Origin: Diospyros lotus
Lineage: Eukaryota > Streptophyta > Magnoliopsida > Ericales > Ebenaceae
Reading direction: 5' to 3'
Assembly: GCF_014633365.1 (NCBI RefSeq)
Contig: NC_068341.1
Span: forward strand, 24,286,339-24,350,338
Length of the DNA: 64,000 nt
Below, piece after piece: positions 55,533 through 64,000 of the stretch (position 1 is the stretch's first letter; the number at the start of each line of letters is the position of its first letter). The translations under genes and the position numbers were made by a program. A model generated the notes under the pieces. That model made no database searches. It worked only from the letters and a program-made list of their open reading frames with translations, and was not told the origin of the DNA.

Positions 55533-57713
55533 TATAATACCCCATATTTTTGTGAAGATGCCACGTATTTTAAGTGAGTTTAAAATATCAAAAAATATGT
55601 TTGAAATGGTAACAAGTGACCAAATTAGTCGCAGGGAGTGCCCTAGAGCTTAGATACTTGAGAATAAAGGTATATTTTTGATAAACGTCTCGAGGCAAGA
55701 TTTATGACGCTGAAAGAAATTAAATCAGAGACAATTTTTTGATTAAGGTAAGTTGTAGCCTAAAATAGCCGAATGATGGTAAGGGGCTTCGGGAAATTGT
55801 ACATATCGAGTAATTTTGAGTTATTAATTTTGAGATTTTAAGTATCTTGATAAATTTGATGTTTGAGGGTGTAATTGTAATTAGAGAATTATCCAAACGA
55901 AATAAGGATAAAATTAAGAGCTTATGTGGTAAAATATTAAAGTTGAGGACTTGAAATAAGAGCCAAAATGTTATTTGGGAGAAGTTTAGGGAAATAGCTT
56001 TGATTTCAAAAGTTAAATTCATTCTAGATTTGGATTTCAAAAGCCATTCAATTATATCTTTGAGTCTTTGGAGTCCATGGCTTAGATTCTGACAAGTGGC
56101 ATAATGTGATTGGTTGAAGAAATCTATAAATAGGCACCATGGGTTGTTCTCAAATCATTCCAAGCAAGTTTGAGATTTAAGGCACTCTAAGAGGAGGAGC
56201 TTGCTCTAGAAAGAGAGGAGGAAGTTTGGCAAGAAGGCAGGAAGAAATCGAAGGAGAAGCCGGGGAGAACAAGCATCGTCGGAGTTACGAGCCTTCCCTA
56301 GAGTTCTCCAAAGTCAGTCAGAAAAAAAGTGAGGTAAGTCCAATTTTTTTATAATCCTGTAGAGCTAGAAGAGAGGGTCGAGTAGGTTCAAACGGGGGTT
56401 GAATCGGAGTTAAAACGAGGGAGATATGGCCAAAATACGAAAACGACGCAATGTTGTCGTAATCTGGTAGGTAGCGCGTGAGATACACGCACCGGAAGTG
56501 GCTACGCTTGAAGCCGCGTGAGCCACCTTCCGAAGGCACCTGAGGGCGCGTTAGGGGCCCATTTTCATTCAAATTTTTCAGTTAAGCCCCTAATTTAATG
56601 CCCCTCAACCCTATATAAAAACATTTGAGATTAGATTTACCAAAATGCGTGTTTTCTGCAGAAACATAGGCCGTTTGCTGTGAAATTATTCTGTCCAAGA
56701 GATAAACCAATAAGGTGAGACTTTTATACTCCAAATTCTACTTTTTAATCTCTTAGGAGAAACTTCTACTGCATGAGATGTGTTTTGTGAAGTTTTTGTA
56801 CGTAGACTCTTATTATTCTCTTACGTGAAATCATGTTGCATATATGAAATGTATTTTTTTTGGAAAATATATGTTGTTGGCTTTTTAACTATTGCATTTA
56901 TAAAATTTGTGTGGCCATACTGTTATACCTATTTTTTTTTCGGCGAGGGCAAAAGTCGGATATCCCTCAAGAGGCGCTATGCTTGCGCCATCGAGAAAGC
57001 TCTTGTGGGGAAGATCGTGAGTCTAAGGAACACGGATGTGGTGCTTGCATGAGTTCTATGAGGTCGGGTCGAAGTGACATGGTTATGGACCTCTCGAGAG
57101 GCGCTATGCGTGCGCCATTGAGAAAGCTCTCATTGGAGAAGGCTGACATGTTCACGAGGCACTTCGGAGTAGTTCTCGTTATCGTCTCATACATTTTATA
57201 CCTAATCATGCATTGATATAAACTATTTTTGGAGTTTCTCACTAGAAGATTCATCTTCTAATTGGACTATGTCCCTGGAATATTCAAACGTTCCAGGTTC
57301 GACGAGCAGCTCTAAGGGAAAGGAGGTAGTTGAAGAATTAGCTTAAATTACTATCCATAGCATGATTAGCATATTTTTGTTTATGTGCGAACCTATGTAA
57401 TTTTGGATATGTTTAAGATGTTCAGTTATCACTAGATGATGTCCATGTAATATATTTTGTAGACGTCTTGAACAATTTTATGATAAATAAAGTATTATGG
57501 TTGTGAACCAATTAGGTTTGATCTAGCTTCCGCTTTCGAGATTTTAACGCCTGTCTGTCTTAGCTATTTAATTATTGGGTTTGTTAAGCTGAGAATGTGA
57601 AAATTAGGATTTTTGGGATATTGTGTGATGTACGACAGCTATTGTGATATGAAAAATTTTTATATTCCCGAAATCCTAAGTTATAACACGCTCGCGAAAT
57701 TTGGGGTGTGACA
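55533..57713 (+). repeat. 3' LTR of the Tekay-type element
   Basis: Starts TATAATACCCCATATTTTTG and ends GGGGTGTGACA. TATAAATA at 56125-56132. Hairpin motifs at 56973-56989 and 57100-57116. Slightly longer than the 5' LTR because of small indels. Confidence 0.93.
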
Positions 57714-59060
57714 CCTGTGGGCTTGAGTGTAATGACAAGCAGTGTGAGCTGTTATCCGGTGAGGTAATGTGTTGATGATTTGTGACACTAGAACGAACAG
57801 TCATCGGGCCGAAGGCAGCTATTAACTGGTTGTTCCTGGTCACAGATTGTCAACCGATACTTGATCACTGTCTACCGGCTCTGCCATTATGTGGCATATT
57901 GCATGACATTACAGTGCATGGGGATCGAGCTTATATTTATTGGGGGTCATACTTTGTATGTACGGGGAAGTGTGTTCATTGGCATAACCCGGTTGGCCTG
58001 TTGAGTGCCAATTTGGGTACGATAGGCGACCATGTGCATTTAGAGCATTTTTCCTGTGTGGGTTCTTATATGGGCATAGCATGGCCTAATGCTTGGCTTA
58101 TGGGGGCTTTGTCATCACGTTAATGCTGCAAGAGCCATTACATTTATTATCTGTTGCATTGTGTGATTACCGTTTGATTTGGTATATGATTGTGGTTTGT
58201 GGTATGGAGTTAACCCTCGATTGCTATGAGTGTGAGCTTGGTTCCAGATAGCTATGACACGGGGACTCCAGTATGTGACTGTGATGAGAGCTTTGGGCTC
58301 ATGTGGATCGTGTTGTGAGAGCCTCGGTCTCATGAGCTTTATGCTAACCAGTTCATGGCTGTAGTAGGTTTGTATGCTAGGACTTGGGTGCCAGGATGTT
58401 CATTTCCTATGTGGGCCCCAAGGAGTATTATGTGCATTGTTATATTTATGTTGAGCACAGGACCCTAGGTTGCACATACGGTATGGCATGGCATGTTCAT
58501 ATGCTGCATTGCACTTTATGTGGGTGTATTACTGATGAGGGATGTGTTTCCAGCTTTGTTATTGTCATGTAGTGAGGTGTACTCAATTGTGATTCATTTC
58601 TGGATTAACTTTGTCTAGTGAGGCCTATGTCGAGTATGGTTATTTCTGGTTTTTGGAATGTCTTACCTATTGATAGTGGATGTGTTCAGGTGTGGGAGAT
58701 CTGTGCCTAGCCTTACCTCTATTCTTGTATTATGTTTGCTGAGCCTTATGGCTCATTTTGTTTTTACCATCATTCCAGGTGTAGGAGCTGACGCAGTGGC
58801 TAGACAATTTGGCGTGTCAGTCGCAATAACTGTGTACAGGGTAATCCCGACTAAAAAGATCCGTGACATGCAAGTTGTGATCAGGGGCTCGGACATTGTG
58901 GCTTGTTTGGGTTATCTGGTTATTATGTTGTTATATGTGATTAAGCCCCTGTGTGATTGTTCCATGTTCATTTTGCTTCCGTTGTTGTACTATTTTGGGG
59001 CAAAACCCCAGCCCATGTATTTGGGTGATTAGCTGATTGTAATTATAAATAAGGAAATTT
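57714..59060 (+). repeat. Chromovirus LTR, right part
   Basis: Starts with the right CCTGT duplication and continues the LTR interrupted at 47264. It contains GTGGGCCCCAAGGA, GAGCCTTATGGCTCA and ATTCCAGGTGTAGGAGC, which align with the minus-strand LTR at 39140-39942. Its end is not clear: no GTTACA or primer site is seen, so it is probably truncated near 59060. Short ORFs here are not genes. Confidence 0.6.
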
Positions 59061-60648
59061 CTGGATCCTCACACCTTACTATCACTCAGTCTTTTAGGCT
59101 ATAACTTAGTTGTATCAAAAGTTGCCTCTATCCTGATTTCTTTCAATGCCATAACTCCCGTCTTGAGATTTTCATTGATCTCATTTTCTTTTTCTTAGAT
59201 ATCTAAATCCCATGGCATTCCCTACAGTTGATTCGATCATTCACATCTCTTAGAAATTACATTTTAAGTCCAAAGCTTTTGAAAATTCCCTAAGACAATC
59301 ACACTTGAGTCATTTTAGAAACTATCAGGCATTATAGCCGAACCCTTTGACCTACTAAGAGGATCTCTCCAAATCCCCATAGCACCCTAAAATAGCCTGA
59401 GTATCCTCTATTCAGGACTTAGGATGATCCTTAATGGCAATGAAGTCCAACTTCATATGACCCTAGTAAGGATCATTGATTACCGTTCACTATCGTCCTT
59501 CTATTAACTAACATCCTAACCGAGTGAGAGCCATGAACTGATTAAACTCACTGAACTCAGTAACTAAGTCTGATCTAGTAAGGTGTGATCGAGGTAGCAT
59601 GTCAGATCCAACATTGGAACTCTTTCCAATCTCATGCTCACCCTATCCAGGGTATTTTCAATGACCACCAATACAGACCACGTACACCTCCATCCAATGG
59701 AGGTCAATGGATCCCATCAACAAACATCTACCTCTGTACACCATTGCACAAAGACCACACGGGAGTATCCCCACCTCTTACACCAGATGATTCTGCTCAA
59801 TGAAAAATCCTTTACACCAGTGCACGAGACAACTCTATCGCCTCTAGTCTAAAGACTAGATACATAATCAAGAGCTAATAGCAGATCGTTAATTTTCAAA
59901 GCCATGTGATCTTTTACAGGCATCACATTTAATGGATGTTTTACCAACACCCACCCATATGTCTACTATATGCATCTCATACAATGTGGCGTGTGACTCA
60001 CCACCCCATTCCTATTAGCATCCCATGCTAACAATGGTAATAGCCCATGTGTCAGTCCGCTAATCAATAAATCATATTCCCTTTTTGATAAATCTAAAGA
60101 CCAAAAATACCTTTAAGAAATCCTAAACTAGAGATCTATGTCACACAATCTTAACTCTTTAAGAATAGGACATCTACTAGGAAATCTAGGGACTTATTCA
60201 TAAAAACGAGATAGAGAGATGTGAATTAAGATATGACAATATCAAGAATACATGAACAGTGCCACTTACTTACATCTCATGAAGTGTAAATCTAGCATTT
60301 AGGTCACTATCACTAACACTCACGCCTTCTTGGTGCAACCTATCCTAACATCTATAGGCTCAAAACGAGATAAGCCAATGTTATCCACTAGTCATTTTCC
60401 AAATTACTCCTAAACTCACAAAACTTGTAATTTTTACATAGATGGATTTAGTTGAAGATGGAGTCATTAAGGTGGATTTACATTAGTGAATGTAGAGTCG
60501 TTAAGGTTAATAAAGATATGTTGAGGTTGATCATATTGCCTATATTTTGAGTGTAGTTGAAGATATCCACTACAATAAGCATTATGTGAATTTGGTTGGT
60601 ATTCCTCGTGGGTCAGTATTCTTCAGGGAGATTAATTCTCCGTGATTT
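59061..60648. other. No gene recognised
   Basis: Part of it (59580-60340) has the flavour of a decayed copia LTR in reverse orientation (GTGCACGAGACA, CTACTATATGCATCTCATAC), but no ends, TSD or coding motifs could be established. Confidence 0.35.
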
Positions 60649-61105
60649 TGTTGGAAGAAAAAATTATAAATAATTTAATATTTAAATTTTGTGTCAAGGT
60701 GGAGCTTGTAATAATTGTGATCCAGAATTCAAATTCATCTAAGATTGACAGTTCTAATTTAATCATGATTATGAGTTCGAATTTGACTATAATTAGGATG
60801 TCAAATTTGATTGTGATTGGGATTTATCTCATTTGAAGACTTATCTTCTTGGCTCAGCTTCTAATTAAAAAATAATTTATTATGTACATGTACAGATGAG
60901 TTTTAGGTCTATAAATAGATGCCCAATACCTTGAAATTATTGCAACTATATCACTATTATTGTACTAATATCATTATAGTGATATTTTATTCTTTGTACC
61001 CGTGATTTATCCCAATTTAGGTTTTTCACGTTAAATTCTGTATTCGTTTGTGTGCATGGTTGATGGCTTGTTCATAGTTTGTTTTCGATCCAAAATCCTA
61101 ATATA
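60649..61105 (+). repeat. Possible copia LTR remnant
   Basis: Begins TGTTGGAAGAAAAAATTATA and contains TCTATAAATAGATGCCC near 60910, followed by TTTTTCACGTTAAATTCTG, both common in copia LTR promoter and end regions. The right end is uncertain. Confidence 0.4.
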
Positions 61106-61265
61106 TAGGCTTAAGCATTAGAGTGGCATCTTTTAGTTAAAACCTAGGGCAATCAACCTTGTTTCCTGTGCACAAGAATCTTAGGGATATGTCAATTTAG
61201 GAATTGGTCCAAAAGTTTGGCGAGAAATCTTCAAATTCAATTGGTGATAGATTCCAATATCATCA

Positions 61266-61990
61266 GGAACGAAATTTCCAAAGTATGATGAAGGCGAAAA
61301 ATGGATCCAACTCTATATAGAGGCCTCATTGGAAGTCTTAGGTACTTTACTTGTACAAGGACATACATTCTCTTTGGTATGAGACTTGTTAGTCATTAAA
61401 TGGAGGCATCAATTTTTGCACTCATGGAGGTGGAAAAAATAATTCTCTAATACATTAAAGGTGCTCTTGATTATGGCTTATCTTGTTCCCCTTTTCCACA
61501 TTCAAGCTTGCTAGTTATAGTGATAGTAATTCGGATTGAGACATTAATGATTGAAAAAGCACTATGGATTTCCTATTATTTTTCTAGGGAAAGCCACATT
61601 CACTTGGTGTTCAAAGAAACAAGCAATTGTAATCCGTTGGACTTGTGAAGTTGAATATCTTGCAACTGCCACAACAGTTTGCCATGTAATTTGGCTTGGA
61701 AAGTTGTTGAAGATGTTGCAAGTGACTTAAGAAAAAGCTACTACAGTTTATGTTGAATACAAATTTGTCATTCCATTGGAAAAGAGTCCAATTTTCCAGG
61801 ATTAATGAAGCAAACATATTGACACCAAGTTTCAGTTCATTATTGAATGTATTGAAAGAAATGAGGGTAGAACTTGTACATGTGCAGTCCATGGACCAAG
61901 TTGCGGGTATATTTACAAAAGCACTTAAAGTATGAAGATTTTGCAAGTTTACGAGTCTAGACGGGAGTCACCAAAACTCAAGTTTATGGA
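61266..61990 (+). pseudogene. Copia RT end and RNase H remnant
   Basis: Shifting frames read GTKFPKYDEGEKMDPTLYRG, LIGSLRYFTCTRTYILFGMR, IKGALDYGL, GKATFTWCSKKQAIVIRW, EVEYLATATTVCHVIWLGKL and HIDTKFQFI. These are the LIGSLRYLTxTRPDI, GTLDYG, SKKQ and HIDTRxHFI signatures of copia RT/RNase H. At least six stops or frameshifts. It ends beside an LTR start at 61995. Confidence 0.8.
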
Positions 61991-61994
61991 CGGT

Positions 61995-62264
61995 TATTGG
62001 AAATTAAACTTGCTTACCTGCATTGTCTATTGGTATATATTCACATACATGGCATATCATTGCTTCACGAAGGTACTTTACGTTCATTGCCTTTTGGTAA
62101 TACATGGATTAATTAGTTCAGTTAATTATGCGAGAGATATTCATTACACAAAGTTATCTACATGCCCATATAAGGTTTTGTAATCGAGTCATTTTTAATA
62201 GATTCAAGTTGAGAAATGGTATTCCTCCTTCCAAAGTCTCTTCATTATATTATTTTTCCCAACA
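61995..62264 (+). repeat. Short copia 3' LTR
   Basis: TATTGGAAATTAAACTTGC...TTTTCCCAACA, about 270 bp. The ends fit TGTTGG...CCAACA with one change. It begins just after the RNase H remnant, and a CATATAAGG promoter-like word is near 62168. Short LTRs of this size occur in Ale-type copia elements. Confidence 0.5.
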
Positions 62265-63162
62265 CCTTAATTATATATATATATATTATTAATGGCTTGT
62301 TTTATATATGAGTAGTTATAATATGAAATTGCCATATCAACTTATTTTTCAAAATATTACGCTAACTAATCCAAATCATACAATCTTAAAAATAATTAAT
62401 CCAAATCATTTTCAGAAATTGAGCTTAGATCACAATCTCACAAAACTTGTCTTGATATAGTTGTTCCCTTGTCGGAATCGCGATAAATTGTATTAATCTG
62501 TAGATGTTTGTCTCTTGTAGTTATTACGAGTCTCACCCTATTTGTAAATGTGGTTGTTCATTGTATATGTGGGCCTTTTGTTCCCGAGCCGAAAGAAAAA
62601 AATCAATCTCCAACAAGTTGAAACCCTAGGTTTAATAAATATAAATTTAAATAAAACTCTAATAGTTTGTCATCAAAGTAATTAATTATAATTAACCTTG
62701 CAAAAACAGAACCTGCCATCTGTTGGATCATAATTAAGCGCATCACAACCAGACACAATAAGAGGGTAAAGGAACTCATAGTAAAATTAAAATGGCATCT
62801 GAAATAACAATGTTTTCTTGAATTATTGCTTAGTCCCAAGAAATGTTGGAAAGCATTTAATATAAATTTGCATATTTAGTTGTTGAGTTGCATAAAACTC
62901 ACAGTTTAGAGAGGTTTGTTCTTTATTGTAGTTCCATGGTTAGATATATAATACTTTGCCAAAAACAAAAAAAGAAGAAGAATCAAACGAAAAGACACTT
63001 CATTCATCAACCAAAGAGAGAGTATATGCAAAATACAATAGAAGTACAAACCCGGATTAACTTACCCAAAACCACAAACTACAAGTAGATAGAAGAAGTG
63101 ATTTAAGTCTCTCTCTCTCTCTCTATATATATATGACTCCATGAAAGTAAAATATAGCATGG
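62265..63162. other. AT-rich spacer downstream of the small gene
   Basis: Contains (TA)n at about 62272-62290 and a CT/TA microsatellite at about 63105-63135. No retroelement motif and no convincing ORF. It includes the 3' untranslated region of the minus-strand gene; no canonical AATAAA signal was picked out. Confidence 0.5.
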
Positions 63163-63405
63163 TCAGGAGGAAGAACCAGCAGTAGAATCAGCAGGATAGA
63201 TCTTGTGCTTGTCGTTCTTGTCCAATAATGAACCAGCAGAATCCAGCACAAGCTCGCCCATCATCTTCTTCACGGTAATCTTCTTTGCTGGAATAACAGT
63301 GCCAGTCTTGGGTTTGAACCGATGCTTAGCCGACTCTTCTCCTCCATGGAAGCTGCTGGCCAGAGCTTCCATCTTGTCATTTTTCGTGCCCTTGTTTTCT
63401 GCCAT
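63163..63405 (-). CDS. Small plant-type protein, 80 aa, function unknown
   Basis: A single-exon ORF starting MAENKGTKNDKMEALASSFH. It is hydrophilic, with a basic middle (KHRFKPKTGTVIPAKKITVK) and a helical MMGELVLDSAGSLLD segment, ending in a Ser-rich tail (STAGSSS). It has no signal peptide, membrane segment or Cys. It is not a shadow of any retroelement frame, uses unbiased plant codons, and has a TATA box and AG/CT-rich leader in the right places, so I regard it as the only likely host gene. I do not recognise the family; the compact PAKKxxVKKMM stretch is reminiscent of other small plant proteins, but that is a weak hint. Confidence 0.65.
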   Translation of the reverse strand: MAENKGTKNDKMEALASSFHGGEESAKHRFKPKTGTVIPAKKITVKKMMGELVLDSAGSLLDKNDKHKIYPADSTAGSSS

Positions 63406-63473
63406 ATCTCTGCCTCTATTATCAATATTCTCTTGGCTCTTCTACTCTACTTGCTAAACTAACTAGCTAGGTA

Positions 63474-63482
63474 TTATTTATA
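63474..63482 (-). promoter_or_regulatory. TATA box of the small gene
   Basis: Minus strand TATAAATAA about 70 bases upstream of the ATG, which places a start site near 63445 and gives a short leader of roughly 40 bases. Confidence 0.6.
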
Positions 63483-64000
63483 TTAGGAATATGATCAGGT
63501 TGTCCCCTTGGAAAATGTGAAGATTTTTGTGTGTGTAATGATTTTGGTCTAAGGAAGCTTCTCAAATAAGACAAATAAATCTTTGTAGACGTATTTTACC
63601 AACAGTAACAATATTTATCGTTGATAATTCTATATAAATAGAAATATTAATTTGTAACTATATGTATATATATATATATATAAATGAAATGTGCAACTAG
63701 AATTATAAGATTTTACACCTATTTATTAGAATTCAAAAACCCATTATAGTTTGGTCTTAATTTACCAAAAAATATCTATTATAGTTACGGTTATATTTAC
63801 TAAAATACAAATGTCGTACATCTTCGTGCCCGCTTGCAGAATAAAGTAGTTGTATACACTAAACTTATCATTATTATTATTATTATTATTGCTACGAGAT
63901 TTATACACTATTTTTATTTAGCATCATTTTCTTATAGAAATTAGAACAGTGTATGTATATAATCTTCTTTCCGTCAAATGTGACAGATTTTTGTGTGTAT
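63483..64000 (-). promoter_or_regulatory. Upstream region of the small gene
   Basis: AT-rich, with (TA)n at about 63665-63683 and (ATT)n at about 63868-63890. No other gene seen. It probably holds the promoter; no specific factor site is claimed. Confidence 0.4.

Larger units (their letters stand above)
47265..57713 (+). mobile_element. Full-length Tekay/Del-type chromovirus, inactive
   Basis: 10,449 bp with LTRs of 2151 and 2181 bp, TATAATACCCC...GGGGTGTKACA ends, an initiator-Met primer-binding site, gag with CCHC knuckles, protease, RT, RNase H, integrase, a C-terminal chromodomain-like segment, a polypurine tract and CCTGT duplications. Domain order PR-RT-RH-INT-CHD defines a chromovirus; the RT wording fits Tekay/Del. 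Stops occur in every domain, RT has lost a catalytic Asp, and the integrase is split by a solo LTR. The two LTRs differ at several percent of sites by eye, mostly transitions, so this is not a recent insertion. Confidence 0.93.

Noticed and set aside
57782..58123. 113-aa ORF in the chromovirus LTR.
   Set aside because: No recognisable domain, lies in LTR sequence that aligns with other family-X LTRs, and lacks promoter or splice context.
61750..61935. 61-aa plus-strand ORF MLNTNLSFHWKRV... as an independent gene.
   Set aside because: It is a shifted frame of the copia RNase H remnant at 61266-61990.

Overview
The window looks like nuclear DNA of a flowering plant, and almost all of it is nested LTR retrotransposons. 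The grounds are Ty3/gypsy and Ty1/copia gag-pol remnants on both strands, initiator-Met-tRNA primer-binding sites (TGGTATCAGAGC), polypurine tracts, solo LTRs with 5-bp target-site duplications (TSDs), AT-rich spacers and microsatellites. Only one compact ORF, at 63163-63405 (-), looks like a host gene. No rRNA, tRNA or CRISPR array was recognised. The reading is by eye: TSDs, terminal motifs and protein motifs were read directly, while lineage names rest on remembered family features.

Layout. 1-2321: degenerate chromovirus-type LTR pieces. 2322-3775: unassigned. 3776-18055: a copia-like LTR remnant broken by two insertions. The first (4285-14345, -, TSD CCCTT) is a tandem LTR-internal-LTR-internal-LTR gypsy composite; both internal regions carry the same deletion of most of pol, and its right LTR holds a solo LTR (12668-13922, TSD ATCTC). 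The second (14838-17401, TSD ATCAT) is a solo LTR that holds another solo LTR (15655-16682, TSD also ATCAT). 18411-31140: a decayed Tat/Retand-type gypsy element (+) with gag, protease, RT, two RNase H domains, integrase, a 96-bp 3' repeat array and an antisense open frame; its gag is split by a solo LTR (20703-22977).

31140-39942: chromovirus gag/LTR fragments (-) and the 3' end of a copia element. The copia 3' LTR contains a solo LTR (34079-37677, TSD TGATC), which contains another (34909-36430, TSD ATAGC). 39943-45720: two 5' ends of Tat-type elements (-) with LTR-borne minisatellites and an Athila-like LTR between them. 45721-59060: a chromovirus LTR interrupted by a complete but inactive Tekay/Del-type chromovirus (47265-57713, TSD CCTGT), whose integrase is interrupted by a second copy of the 12668-13922 solo LTR (53574-54829, TSD GTCGC). 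59061-62264: unassigned DNA and a copia remnant. 62265-64000: the small host-type gene and its flanks.

No element has an uninterrupted gag-pol, so nothing here is likely to move on its own. The interest lies in the recombination products (tandem composite, at least seven solo LTRs), in the minisatellites and hairpins inside Tat-type LTRs, and in the relative ages that the nesting fixes.
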